64,000 bases of DNA. Origin: Ceriagrion tenellum (lineage: Eukaryota > Arthropoda > Insecta > Odonata > Coenagrionidae). Below, piece after piece: positions 1-11,657 of this stretch. Position numbers and translations under genes: made by a program. The DNA lies in assembly GCA_963169105.1 (NCBI GenBank), contig OY720642.1:75556716-75620715 (forward strand). Reading direction: 5' to 3'. The notes below the pieces were generated by a model, which did not search any database, was not told the origin of the DNA, and saw only the letters and a program-made list of their open reading frames with translations. The number at the start of each line of letters is the position of its first letter. Position 1 is the first letter of the stretch.

Positions 1-372
1 CCCTAGAGACTCGGAGGCTACACGCTAGACTTAGCTTGCTTGAGAAATTCAGACCTGATATTTTTCGGAGCGACATTGAGAGTATTATCATGACTCCTCA
101 CAACATCTCTAGGTCAGACAGATGCGATAAAATGAAAGAGATACACTGCCGAATAGATAGGTACAAAAACTCGTTCTTTCCGCGCACAGTAAGTGATCTT
201 CAAAAAAAAACTTAGCTCCACTAAATATACTCCTGTTATACACGACACCATTTCATCTCCAATAAAACTTACATCTTTACACGGCTGGTGACGTAACACC
301 CCCTGCCACATGCCCATGCGGTTACTCGAAGGGTGTTATGTTGATGTAGATCTACATTATGTTTGAAATTCG
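1..372 (+). mobile_element. LINE family A, 3' end (copy cut by window edge)
   Basis: This is the C-terminal tail of a non-LTR retrotransposon reverse transcriptase plus its 3' UTR. Conceptual translation, with several frame breaks, reads through ETRRLHARLRLLEKFR-like and RSDRRDKIREIHCRTDRYKN-like residues that recur in eight other places in this window. The longer copies at 16.4 and 25.9 kb carry the upstream RPHLGYAASYWDP-type motif, typical of the CR1/Jockey-like RT C-terminus. The 3' UTR holds the conserved block around cctgccacatgcccatgcgg and ends in a gatgtagatctacat-type tail. The copy is decayed and cannot be functional. Clade assignment is inferred from the C-terminal motif only. Confidence 0.8.
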
Positions 373-465
373 AGGTCAATTACTCTTGAAACATACATTG
401 ACTACTAGTTGGTATGGTTTGTACTCGATTTCACCATAGTTTTCCCCGGGAATACGGATTATACA

Positions 466-1378
466 TACATACATACATACGCATCACGCCGTTCCCTTCC
501 GGGGTAGGCACAGTCTCCACGTTTCACTCGTTAATACATAATTGTACACCTAACTCTGCTTCAATGATTTCCTCCATTCTGACCTTTCCTTGCAAACCTC
601 TTTTGCCTCATTTACCCCCATACACTGTTTCATACACGCCCTCCTGTTTTTAAGACTCCTACTATTCCTCCTCCTAAGAATTTCCTCAACCACAACTTTC
701 TGGGTCTACCTCTACCTCTCACACCATTCATTCTACTCTTATATATCTGTTTCGTTATTCAACTCTCATCCATTCTCTCAACATGGCCAAACCAACGAAA
801 CACACTCCTTTCATACACGTCCATTACTGGAGCATTTATCCCACATTCATTCATGACCCACTCATTCCCGACCCTATCCATCCTACTTTTGCCGCAAATA
901 CTCCTCAGATAACTCATACCCACGGCGTTTAGTCTACTCTTATGTCTATCCTGACATACCCATGTATCACTACCATATAGCAAAAATGGGAAGAAGTACA
1001 CTTTTGTAGACGCCAATTTTCGCTTCCTTAGACAAGCTCTCATTCCTTGATATGCTCCACATGCTACCTACCACTTTCCTACCAGCATTCGCACGTCTCT
1101 TTATCTCCTCATTCTTCCATCATTCGAATACATCATACCTAAGTACACAAAATCATCCACCTGTTCAATAACTTCACCATTCGCCCTCATCATACAGTTA
1201 TTCTCCCCATTCTCCTTATCAAAAACTACTACTTAAGTCTTGCACGCATTTACCTTCAATTCCATTCTCTCCGTTGATTCACAAAACTTATCTGGGAGCT
1301 TCTGTAATCCCTGTTGACTGTCTGAGATTAAAACAGCATCATCCGCATATAGAAGAACTCGCACGTTTACATCCAATC
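466..1378 (-). mobile_element. LINE family B, RT domain to 3' end, decayed
   Basis: On the minus strand the segment encodes part of a reverse transcriptase, including the catalytic YADD box (codons at 1338-1349), followed by LLYGSDTWVCQDRHKSRLN and the RRSVFRWFGHVERMDES-like C-terminal region. It ends in the 3' UTR with cggaagggaacggcg and a (TATG)n tail at about 463-480. This is the longest of four family B copies here; the others (9.2, 17.6 and 41.5 kb) are cut at different 5' points, as expected from target-primed reverse transcription. Stops and frameshifts, such as the stop just after the NACKT stretch, make it a pseudogene. The LYGSETW motif fits RTE- or CR1-like non-LTR elements; the clade is not settled. 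Confidence 0.85.
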
Positions 1379-1663
1379 ATAACACCGTCGTTTTCACTAC
1401 GGAATACGGATTATTAAAAGTGTAAATGAATGGAAATGCACATGATGAAAATTTGATCGCATTTGATGCATTGATGAGAATGCGTATTAAAAAATTGAAT
1501 GCATGATGATTTCTAATTAGTGTCTACGTAACTTGTTAGAAACAGACATTTCCGATGAAAAGGACGTTCAGCGCAACTTCCAACTTGTTTTGCCATCACT
1601 ATGTATATCGATGCGGAGAGTGCTGATAAGTATTTAAATCAGCAAGTTAGTTATATTAAGGAG

Positions 1664-1965
1664 GATCGGGTTGGTGTGGTGACTAGAGTACTGGATAACC
1701 ATACGGTCGGCCAGGGTTCAAATCCTTGCGGAGGATGTTTTTCAGAGGATACCCGATCCCTACTTGAGTGCCTTGTGGAGGGTACTTCAAGTACAGTACT
1801 CCGTCAATCGAATGAGACGTTCAACTGTGGTCCCTTTTGGCGCCTGTCGTTAAGAGCAGGGTAAAGCCGACGCCGGGTTTCCATCCACCCTTCCTCCCTT
1901 ACCTGTCCCCTATGGCGCAAATGATCTTAGCTGTCGTTCGCCTCCCCAAATATTCAATCCAATCC
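1664..1965 (+). mobile_element. tRNA-derived SINE, family S2, copy 1
   Basis: The 5' head looks like a tRNA gene: a box A-like ggtgtggtgactagagtact and a box B-like ggttcaaatcc about 30 bases later. A roughly 230-bp body follows, ending in tattcaatccaatcc. A second copy on the opposite strand at 48,846-49,147 shares the same head, body and end, which defines the element limits. The internal promoter pattern implies RNA polymerase III transcription and mobilisation by a LINE partner. No open reading frame is expected. Confidence 0.8.
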
Positions 1966-2476
1966 TTAGTTTTATTAGGAGATTATCGTGAACATCACCA
2001 GCTCTCATCACACCTCATCTACCAAACCTTTTGTTCAGCCAACCGCAATATATACATTCATAACACTTTTCAACACCGAATATTCATAATATATTGAAGC
2101 ATTTCATCCACGGAACTACTTTCAGACTATTAAACTTGATGAATAATATAAAAGAAAAGAAACTTGGGACGGTTGGAGCGCTAATTATGATTCATTGGCG
2201 GAATATTTTAATAATTTATCAATATGAAAAAAATTCTTGTCCTCACAATTCAAACACACCTAATCGCACATTCAAAATAATCATATATGTTGTGATATGA
2301 ATGACTCAAAAGTAATATTTTATATTTAGTCATAATCTAGTTATAACATAGTTATATATATATTCTAGTCATATAAAAGTTAAGTCTCATTTAATTTATT
2401 GTGATGACTTTAGTTTATGGCAGAATTGGAAACCTTTGTGGAAATTGTATGTAAATACCTGCTTTTTATTTAAATA

Positions 2477-4433
2477 CTAGCTGTGCCCGGCATGCGTTGC
2501 ATTGCCTCTTTTTCTTTCTTAGCAGGCACACATAAAAAGTACACACTCAACAAATTCAATAGTTTCAGCCTTAAATTTGTAAACTAAACCGGTCGTGCAA
2601 TAAATATTCTGAGTAAAACTTACAAAGTATGCTGATTCCTGAACATGAAAAAAGTACAACATTGGCATGTACAAAATTCCTCCAATTGCCTACTTAAATT
2701 TGAAAAATAAAATACTCCATCCTGAATTCCCCACTGATGTTTATACTTTTCATGGCTTGACCCACAAATCTTTTCCGGAATCAAAATTGGTCCCTAAACG
2801 ACTTTTAGACTCAGTCCAATGAATTCCTCGTACCTACACAGAAATTTGTAACGTACAAATGATGCCATGAATTTCCATTCCATGCCTATGCTGGGGCTTC
2901 CAAGTTAATAAAATATTATTTTGCTGAAGCGGTACAAACATTAAAGATTTTCGAGCTAAAATGTACAATTTTAGGAAAAAGCGAAGGATATACGAAAATC
3001 GAATGCAAGAATTTAAAATAATCAGACAAAGAGACCACTGCACCAAAATATATTTTACGCAAAAATAAATTACGTACCTTTGAAAACAAATTATGTCTCA
3101 CTAATATGATTCTGATGCACGTGATTGAGCAACTCGTAAACGATCTGCTTCGCTTGCTTGATTGCCGCTCCTCGCTTTTTTGCGAAGCTCGCGTGCCAAC
3201 ACTAATATTTTGAAACGACTGGCGCTCCACCTAATGTAAAATGGATTTAATAATTCAGAAACCTTCAGGGGCGAGCGCACAACAATTCAATGGTTTCTCA
3301 ATTTCTATTGGTTAAAATAAGAACCTCTCTCATTGGTTAAAATAAAGATCGTATTTGAAAAATTAGGTTTGGATTATTAGCTTACCCGTCGGGCGTTGTT
3401 GCACGAAAAGTATTCGAAAGATTAAGAGGGCCTTGGGGGGGAGGGGGTCGGCGATATTTAAAAAATGTTTATACCTTCAACCTTCGAAACCTTCGCAAGA
3501 GTGTACTCAACAACTTCTTAAAGTTTCTTGGCGATTCGTTAATTAAGATTTGATTTGATGTTTATTTTTGTTTGTTTATTTGGTTGTCAAGGAAAATGCG
3601 TAAAAAAAATCGATTGAAAAAGAGAGAAACTTCATTCTTTTGGGCATGATACCAATTTTAGTAGTATCATGCTTTCGGGTATGCGATAAAATGAATTTCA
3701 ACTCTAAGTATATCTTTAGTTAAAGTTGTTTTAAAAAACGAAATAATTAACCGATGCACAAATTCCAATGCTTAGAATTCCTAATCGGCTCAACTAAGCA
3801 ATATGAATTCCAACAGCAATAACCGAAATCTGGTTGTCAAGCGAATGTGGTATTGTTGATTTCACTGAAAAATATGTGTTTCTGCAGCTAAAAACGCAAT
3901 TATCAGTCAATTACGAAGTGAAAAGGATAATTAATTGACAGAATTAAAAACTTCATTCATTCAGACATTAATTAAAAAATTCCAACTCTCTATCTTGAGC
4001 GGAAATAATTTAAAAAAGTAAAAAATGAAACCACTGCACAAAACCCGATACGTACCGCGAACCATCTAAGGGCCCTGAGACTCCCACCTAAAGGGTCCAC
4101 CTAAGAGAGCCATGGGATTTTTATGGGCCCTGAGATCATTTTAAAGTAGCCTATAACTTTCCTCCTGCCTTGAACTATTACTCGGCAAAATTTCAGCACG
4201 ATAGGATTAAAACTGAGGTTAGGATTATTAGCTTACCCGTCGGGCGTTGTTGCGTGAAAAGTATTTGAAAGATTAAGAGGGCCTTGGGGGAGAGGGGGGG
4301 CGATAATTAAAAAATTTTTATACCATAAACCTTTGCAAGAGTGTACTCAACAACTTTCCAAAGTTTCTTGGCGATCGGATCAACGGTGTAGTAATGCATA
4401 CAGGACATACATTCGTTTTTATATATATAGATA
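2477..4433. repeat. Composite interspersed repeat, class uncertain
   Basis: It begins with ctagctgtgcccggcatgcg and ends with acatacattcgtttttatat followed by a short TA/GATA tail. Those edges resemble widespread arthropod interspersed repeats that are often linked to RTE-type or Helitron-like elements. Inside, a block of about 175 bp (3365-3540) is repeated in the same orientation at 4205-4376, sharing ttagcttacccgtcgggcg and gagtgtactcaacaac. The two blocks are diverged but easily aligned. No coding domain is recognised; short minus-strand frames at 2834-3230 show no familiar motif. A similar starting motif occurs at about 27,322. Confidence 0.5.
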
Positions 4434-4723
4434 GATAACCTTTACATTAATTAAGAACCATTATAATAATATGTAACAAATGAATTCGAGTTTAGGTAAA
4501 AAAATGTGCATATGCAATCGAATGTATTCAAATGAATGTATAAAAGAGTTGAAAACAAAATAGAAGATAAAAAGTCTAGAGGGTCAGGTCAAGTATGAAC
4601 GCATAGGCCAAGTAAAGTGAAAATGGAATTAGATATCTTGGAGTAAAAAAACTAGCACTGGATAGGGAAGGACAGAATGGTTCAGTCAACCAATCTAGAG
4701 ACTGATGGATTAATGATAATGAT

Positions 4724-6172
4724 TAGAGCTGTGTCGATCATGAGTGATTCGTTCATTTCGGACGATTCATTGGCATGAACCAAATGAATTGAATCACCTT
4801 CTCCGTTCAAATCGTTCATGGTGAATCAAATCGAGCTGTTCTCGTTCATAGGTCGAGTGGAGTGGCTTGTAAAGAATCACACGATTCATGAGTGATCGAG
4901 AAAAACTTGATTTGATACAAATTGAACCAAAACACGCTGTAAATGAATGGAGAGCAACGTGAGTGGGACGAACCACATACCAAATATTCCATAGTCTTTT
5001 GGTCGCATAAAGAATTCACTAATAAAAGCTGAGGAATAATTTTCTAGAGGCGTTCATATTAAGTTGATTGATTATAACACCGAACGATTATAACATTTTC
5101 ACCTGAACCTCGCTAGTGCATAATTTTCTTAATACATAGTCTCCAAATGCCGAGGAAGTATGGGCGAGCTTTTAGGCTCACAACTCCAGGCATCATGGTT
5201 GAAGTTGTTCTGAGGATAATCACTTTCAGGTTCTTCAAGTCTCTCAATATTTCGACGAATAAACTAAATTAATCTGAAAATCTGATTTCATATCATGCAT
5301 TATCTCCGTGTAGGCAGCTTCCCAACAGTATGAATCGGTTGGACTTGGTTTTTCACCTTAGTTTGGTTCTTTTGATTTTTGTTTCTTCGCAGTGAAGTAA
5401 TTCATCGTCGTTAGCTCACTCATCGTAGTCATTTAGTTCTTCCATGGTTCATTTCGTTCATTATGAATGATTTGCTGTTTTGAACATTTCATTTTTGACT
5501 TGGTCTTTTCTCTCGTTTCTTTCTGACTCTCCTCGCCCACCACTGCCCAGCATCTCTGCAACACTCTCTTTCCTTAATGCATGATCTAGGTGTTCCAGCA
5601 CCTTTCTTTGTCCTTTCTCTAAACTTTTTAAACGCTTTCTTTAAACTATTAGTATCCCTGTGTGTGACAATATTTCATCGGCCCCGGTGTCGGCGGGGTA
5701 AAGTCCTCGCCTTCTAACCCGAGGGTCGCGGGTTCGAGTCCCGCCTGGGTAAGATTATTCACTGCCCAGGACATGGGTGTTTGTGTTCGTCTCATGATAT
5801 ATTAAAACACTTGTAATTGGGGAAACCTGTAAGTGTGAAAGAAATTATTATTATTATTATTATATTCATCTAAACTCAAATTATTTCGCTCATATAGCCC
5901 CGCATCAATTACCGTGGAATCAAATATTTACGACAATTAGCTCTAATGGCCACAAATGTTTGGTTGGATTTGGTTCTTCACCTTAGTTTGGTTCTTTTGA
6001 TTTTTGTTTCTTCGCCGTGAAATAATTCATCGTCGTTAGCTCACTCTTCATAGTCATTTAGTTCTTCCATGGTTCATTTCGTTCATCATGAATGATTTAA
6101 AGGAACGAGTCATTGACATGAATCAAATCGCATGAATCTAATCTACGAAAAGATCCAAAATTCCCACCTCTA
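4724..6172. mobile_element. Non-autonomous hAT-type DNA element, long form
   Basis: The ends read TAGAGCTG and CACCTCTA (imperfect terminal inverted repeat) and are flanked on both sides by the same 8-bp direct repeat ATAATGAT (4716-4723 and 6173-6180), the hallmark of hAT transposition. Sub-terminal DNA is full of short attcat/atgaat/gattca words in both orientations. The right sub-terminal block (about 5966-6160) is partly duplicated inside the element at 5338-5480. A SINE is nested at 5678-5864. No transposase frame is present, so movement would depend on an autonomous relative. Confidence 0.8.
5678..5864 (+). mobile_element. tRNA-derived SINE, family S1, copy 1 (nested in hAT element)
   Basis: A tRNA-like head contains a perfect T-arm (gcggg, ttcgagt, cccgc) and box B ggttcgagtcc. 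A short body with ctgcccaggacatgggtgtt follows, then an (ATT)n tail. The flanks carry similar short words (atatttcatc before, atattcatc after) that may be the target duplication. It is over 95 percent alike by eye to the copy at 11.5 kb. The anticodon arm does not form a clean 7-base loop, so this is a SINE and not a working tRNA gene. Confidence 0.85.
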
Positions 6173-6293
6173 ATAATGATTACGAATCAGCTACAATAAT
6201 ACCCCAACCTCATCCAACTCTACACCATATGCATGGCGATATGAAAAGAGCCCAATATTCCTATCTTCCAAGACATATATCCTCTACGTGAAT

Positions 6294-6860
6294 TAGAACT
6301 GTGTCGTTCATGAGTGAATCGTTCTTTATGAACGATTCATTGGTATGAACCGAGTGAATTGAATCACGTTCTTCAATCTAGTGGTTCGTGAAGAATCGCA
6401 AGAACCAAAGGAATTGAAAAGAATCAAGAATTGCTTGAATCTCTTGAATCGGACTGTGGACGAGAAATTACGACAGATCTAATAGTTAACATGTTGTAAT
6501 ATCTTCGGTGGAAAATTGAAAATTCCTGAGCAAGCAACTAAGATATTTTTATTAAATTTCATCTTTAGATTGCAGGAAGGGAATTTCATACTTTCACTTT
6601 TTTAGATGCTTCAAGGACAAAGTAAAACTTCCATACTTCGCAACCATTACTTTGTCCCCGACATATCCGAGTAATCACATCTTCGGTGGGTGTCGTTTTC
6701 ATTCCTTCTAATCAGTCGGTTCAATCGCTAATGGTTCACAAAGTCATTTGGTTCTTTGAAGTCATTTTGTTCATTATGAACCATTTGAAAGAACGACTCA
6801 TTCGCATGAACCAAATCGCATGAATCGAATCATCGAAATGAATCGAAAATCCCAGCTCTA
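6294..6860. mobile_element. Non-autonomous hAT-type MITE, short form
   Basis: The ends TAGAACTG and CAGCTCTA are flanked by perfect 8-bp direct repeats ACGTGAAT (6286-6293 and 6861-6868). The left and right sub-terminal regions match those of the 1.4-kb element immediately upstream (cgttcatgagtgaatcgttc; cgcatgaatcgaatc). Both belong to one family that differs mainly by internal length. No coding capacity. Confidence 0.85.
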
Positions 6861-7391
6861 ACGTGAATAGTCAAAGGTCACACTTTGTTGGCTTACAAAA
6901 TTTAGATAATTTTCAGATAAACTTAGCTTTTCACCTTATGAATGCGATATTTACTTGACTATGATATGATAATTGAAAAGGAGGTATATAAGGGCGAACT
7001 AGATACAGATTTGCGGAAGTTTCTGGAATTACTTGGAAAATATTTATACCCTAAATTTTCAAAAGAAAATTTGACGATCCTTAGAGGGGGACCGTATCTA
7101 TACGATGCGTTTTATAAAATAAAAACTTCATAACAGTTACCAGTTACCTTGTGTCTAGTGCGGCTACCATGATTAAAAAGCAGCAATGAGATGTGCTGCC
7201 ATCTGTGAACGGTAGACAGATCGTAAAATGTTCACCGTTAAGACGATGAAGGATTTCATCAGCATTTATAAAATTTCACACATTTAATCGTTTAACCTTT
7301 TGCGCTTAATTTATTAAAATGTTGATTTCGAAAAGCATGGAGATTGAGGTTTGTTAAAAAATTTCGAGACTGGTTGAAAATTGTAGCTAAT

Positions 7392-7966
7392 TCGTAGTCT
7401 CGGGCGTGACTTCATGGAATTGACTTAACATAATGAAAAGTAAAGAAAAGTTTGTGATTGCACATAAATATTTAATGTACGACGTAGGTTTCGACGTGGC
7501 ACGTCATCATCTGGTACAATTTGCATAGAAGGTGGAGAATATATAGTCACATACAAAATTATTTCAAAAACAAAATTCCCAATAACACAACGGTCTGAGG
7601 TGTGGGTTAAGGGGTGGAATTCCCAGGGGCGGAGTTGGCCAAGGAGGTGGGGAATGGGTTTAAGAGCATAGAGTCAAAGATGAAGAAGGATGCATAGAGA
7701 AGAGAAGAGCATAGAGTCAAGGATGAAGAAGGATGCTCTTAAACCCATTCCCCACCTCCTTGGCCAACTCCGCCCCTGGGAATTCCACCCCTTAACCCAC
7801 ACCTCAGACCGTTGTGTTATTGGGAATTTTGTTTTGAAATCATTTTGTATGTGACTATATATTCTCCACCTTCTATGCAAATTGTACCAGATGATGACGT
7901 GCCACGTCGAAACCTACGTCGTACATTAAATATTTATGTGCAATCACAAAGTTTTCTTTACTTTTC
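7392..7966. mobile_element. Foldback (giant inverted repeat) insertion with 12-bp target duplications
   Basis: Arms at 7432-7668 and 7734-7969 are near-perfect reverse complements (about 237 bp, a few mismatches and small indels) around a 65-bp spacer. The spacer itself holds two direct copies of agagcatagagtcaaggatg-type sequence. The 12-mer ATTGTAGCTAAT lies on both sides (7380-7391 and 7967-7978), indicating a single insertion event with a retroelement-style target duplication. The arms carry the gatgatgacgtgccacgtcg motif described at 7883-7925. No coding frame was recognised. Possible origin: a Penelope-like or other retroelement end inserted as an inverted duplicate. Confidence 0.8.
7883..7925 (+). 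other. Hammerhead-like RNA motif, locus 1
   Basis: Order: outer stem TGTAC (7883-7887), CAGATGA (7888-7894), one T, hairpin GACG-loop-CGTC (7896-7908), GAAAC (7909-7913), CTACGTC, outer stem GTACA (7921-7925). This resembles a type I hammerhead with a two-pair stem III (AC/GT), a GTC cleavage triplet and stem I TGTAC/GTACA. Departures from canonical are A for U4 and one extra base before stem II. The inverted copy lies in the other arm of the foldback. Confidence 0.35.
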
Positions 7967-8637
7967 ATTGTAGCTAATGTCTGTCGGTGAAATGGCGTGC
8001 AAGTGGTGACTATGTTTCGAAGCAAACCTTTTGAATGAGACCCTTTGTTTAATTTTTGTATGACAACTAGTTGTAGTTCTATAGGCTTTTTGTATAATCA
8101 TTTTTTGGCTTTCGGCAATTCCATGTCCGGGCTTATTCCAGGCTCATATTGAAGGAACAAACGTTATAAGGGGTAGACCATGACCACTAGAGCCGAAGCC
8201 TTTCACCCAATAGCAAAATGTTCTCTTATGTCTAATAAACCGATCGTAGTCACGATCAAATTTTAAAATTTTATTATTTAAATTATTCAATAAATTATAA
8301 TAATTTCATTCTTTAATTCAACGGGGTTTGTACACAACAAATTCCTCATAAGGTCAACCACTCAATTTTGTTATCATCTCGAGGTTTTCTGAATATTCCT
8401 CGAATTTATTCCAAGGAATGATCAGACAGGAATGATGAATGGGTGGAGCGAAAAGAAATTACTCTTGCACATTCTACCCTTGTTATTTGCATATTCTACC
8501 CTTGTATTTTTTGTATAAAATTGTTAGAACAATCCTTATTTTGCTTCTTTTCTCGTCTGATTTGATCCCTGCAATCTTTTTTTCATTTTTTTCTGCTCCC
8601 CATTCCCATTTTTGGTATGAATTTTTGCCCATAGAGG

Positions 8638-8935
8638 GGATGAAACAAAAATATCATAATAAATAACAGAACTATCGATATTGGATTGGAACGGAATATG
8701 TGCAGGACATGCCCAGTCTTTTTTTTGCCAACTTGGTTAACCCAGGACTGATTAGAGGTTGCCGAATTGAGGAGTAATTTACTAGTGGTGATATTTTCAG
8801 AGGCTGGGTTCATATAGTTGAAAGGAATAATGGGAGGTAAAACACTAAATTTATAATTTTTGAGCTCGGAGCATAACTAATCACGTGTACGGAAAATTTT
8901 CGTCGGGCGTCTCAAATAGCGTTTCCTTTTCTTTT
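8638..8935 (+). repeat. Interspersed repeat family R, copy 1 (diverged)
   Basis: The most diverged of three same-strand copies (others at 9.7 and 20.6 kb). Shared landmarks in order are a gataaaacaaaaat-like start, an atatcgat block, cctgagactgatt-like sequence, ttttctgcagccgg-like sequence and ggaagcataactctgcgcg-like sequence. No coding frame and no clear terminal repeats were seen, so the class is unknown. Confidence 0.55.
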
Positions 8936-9181
8936 GCCATGGTTTCTCATTGTATTTGAACTAACTGCTGGTATAATCGCTGCTCGAGAAGTGGTTTCTG
9001 CTTTTAGAATCATTGTTATTCTCATTTAGTTTTGCACGAAAAGTGCAAGGAAAGTGCTTCTTTTGTCCCCGTGCTCTCCTAACTTTTCCACAGCAGACTT
9101 TTTTTTAATATTCGAGGCTCAACTCTCACTATTTGGCTCTGTGATCAATCATATTCGAGGAGATAAAACAAAAATTCATGC

Positions 9182-9660
9182 ATACATGCATACCAATCAC
9201 GCCGTTCCCTTCCGGGGTAGGCACAGTCACCAAGTTTCACTCACAAATACGTATTTGTACACGTAACTCTGCTTCAATAATTTCCTCCATACTGACCTAT
9301 CCTTGCAAACATCTTTTGCCTCATTTACCCCCATACACTGTTTCATACACGCCCTCCTGTTTTTAAGACTCCTAATATTCTTCATCCTAAGAATTTCCTT
9401 AACCACATTCAACCATAACTTTCTCGGCCTACCTCTTACTCTCCCATCATTCATTTTACTCTCATAGATCTCTCTCGTTATTCTACTCTCATCTATCCTC
9501 TCAACATGGCCAAACCAACGAAGCACACTCCTTTCATATATGTCCATTACTGGAGCATCTAACCCTTATTCATTTATTACCCACTCATTCCTGACCCTGT
9601 CCATCCTACTTTTGCCGCAAACACTCCTCAGGTAACTCATACCCACCGCGTTTAGTCTAC
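9182..9660 (-). mobile_element. LINE family B, 3' fragment, copy 2
   Basis: The minus strand encodes the family B RT C-terminus from the SRLNAVGMSYLRS region to the end. It includes MDIYERSVLRWFGHVERIDE and a GRPRKLWLNVVKEILR-like block, then the cggaagggaacggcg 3' UTR. The 5' truncation is abrupt at 9660, where it joins a T-rich stretch. A frame break separates the two halves. Confidence 0.85.
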
Positions 9661-9714
9661 TTTTTTATTAAGTCTTATTTTTATTTGTTTTATTTTTATT
9701 TATTTATTTTTTTA

Positions 9715-10040
9715 GACATAAAACAAAAATTTTGAAATAAATAACATATATCGATAACACATCGGATCGAAGAAATACTATTGGAGCAAACCTCACGTTT
9801 GAACCTACTTATTCAACCTGAGACTGATTTACACATTGTTCATTTCTGAATGTACAAGATTTTCCTAGCGGCAAAGTTTTCTGCTGCCGAGTGCGTATAG
9901 CAGACAGGCATCATGCAAAGCACCACTCCGAACGTATGATATTAGAGTTGGAAGCATAACTCTGCGCGTATACGAAGCCTAGCTGGCCAGAAACGAATAA
10001 GTTTCACACGACGGTGCCAGTTGCATTTTGCGTTTTATAT
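9715..10040 (+). repeat. Interspersed repeat family R, copy 2
   Basis: About 325 bp, easily aligned over its full length with 20,580-20,908, including gcgtatagcagacaggcatc, caaagcaccactccgaacg and ggaagcataactctgcgcg. It probably represents a short DNA transposon or SINE-like unit. Ends are inferred from where similarity to the third copy stops. Confidence 0.65.
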
Positions 10041-10760
10041 TCTTTCCCTTCAGGCTTACATTTTTTCTATTCATTCCCACATGGCTTCAGCCATTCGCAT
10101 TTTTCCACGCGAGAAAGTTTCCGAGTCTCTGGAATCCACATCATTCTCGTGTTCCCTTCATTCTTCAACCTTCCTTCCGCTTCCAACCCCAAGAAAACTC
10201 CATGTTGATGTGGAAAATAGGAAGTCAAGGGGAAGGTAATGCTATTCCGTATTCTCGCTGGTTTACGGGCAGCCGCCGTCAGCTGTTACTCTTTCGAGTC
10301 TTTCGCGATCTTTTCTCCATTCCGTCTTACTCAAATCTTTCCGACGTGGTTTTTTTTTACCATCCCTTCCTTATCTCTTTAAGACGGAAAAAAGACCAAA
10401 TCGTTTCTCGAGATGCGGGTGCACAATAATTCAAGGGTTGCGTTTCCGTTTCTATTTTTATTTTAACGTGAGCTGCTGGATTGCATTCTGGCTGTAACCT
10501 GGCGACGGGAATGTATTCGATGTGTCTCCTCTAGCTCGACGGAGCGTGAAAAATGATGTGTTACCTGGTTCTGCAACCCCACATGTGTGACACGCCGGGT
10601 TCACGACCGCTTGGAAACCGAAAGAGCCGCATTTTTCAGGCGCGATGTGTATATATTTTTTCAAGAGCAAGTTTCGCTGCAGCTGCATCTCTCACCTGCA
10701 GATTCTCGTCCGGAATTTTGCGCTGCATATTTCGACTCGCCCTGCGTTGCCATCATTATA
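10041..10760. other. Moderately GC-rich unique DNA, no gene recognised
   Basis: Richer in C, G and CpG than the surroundings, with pyrimidine tracts. Overlapping open frames in several phases (up to 133 codons, 10,028-10,429) show no domain or exon-like limits. It may be old regulatory or transcribed DNA. Confidence 0.3.
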
Positions 10761-11473
10761 TAAATGAATTTGGTCAATATGGCTGAATTTAGGCAGTTTC
10801 AGTGGAATATCATTTCACCTATAAATCAATAAATTTGGTCTCATGTCAAAGAAAAATATTCTGCCCTTCCAAAGATACCGAATATCAGCCCCTTACTGAA
10901 CTTATTTTTTTTTTGAACTAATGAATGATTTTTGGCGAAAAATGCCAGCTCTTTTACATGGGAATTGGAACTAGTATGAACTCCAGAAAGAACTAATTTA
11001 AAAAAGAAGAATGTCTAAATCAGAGATCGTCAATAAATCAAGTGTGTAATTGCATGTACTCATAGCTATTTAGGAAAATAAATACAAGCAAACTCCATGG
11101 ATACATACAGAAAACATCCTGCGAGGAAATTAAATCACACTCATATGTCCGTACAAACGCTAGTCCGTATTCTCTCTGTTTTATCGACAGCCTCCGTAAG
11201 CTGTAACTCTATCTAGCCGAATGAGTCTTTGCTCAATATGACTGGATTCCAACCCCAAGGTTTGATAGTTTCAGCAAAATATCAATACCTTGAAATAAAC
11301 AAATTCGGTCTCATTTTTAAGAATAATATACTACCCTTCCCTCCTCCTCTGGTAGTCAATCCGAAGATTGGTTGGCAGCAGATTGACGGGTTGGCACTCT
11401 CCATTCCTCACGTCTCTCCGCCTTCCTTTTCATTATATTATAGCTCTTACATCCAACATCCTTCATTATCAAG

Positions 11474-11657
11474 TCGGCTCCGGTGTCGGCGGGGTAAAGT
11501 TCTCGCCTTCTAACCCGAGGGTCGCGGATTCGAGTCCCGCCTGGGTAAGATTATTCACTGCCCAGGATATGGGTGTTTGTGTTCGTCTCATGATATATTA
11601 AAACACTTGTAATTGGGGAAACCTGTAAGTGTTAAAGAAATTATTATTATTATTATT
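11474..11657 (+). mobile_element. tRNA-derived SINE, family S1, copy 2
   Basis: Same head, body and (ATT)n tail as the copy at 5678-5864; box B reads ggattcgagtccc here. The tail abuts a minus-strand LINE fragment directly. It shares ctgcccaggatatgggtgtt with the other copies. Confidence 0.85.

Noticed and set aside
5678..5750. Possible functional tRNA gene
   Set aside because: The same head plus body and tail recurs at 11.5 and 40.7 kb, and the anticodon arm is not a proper 5-bp stem with 7-base loop; it is a SINE.
6942..7133. 63-codon frame MRYLLDYDMIIEKEV...
   Set aside because: Composition looks protein-like but it is short, has no recognisable family and no splice or promoter context.
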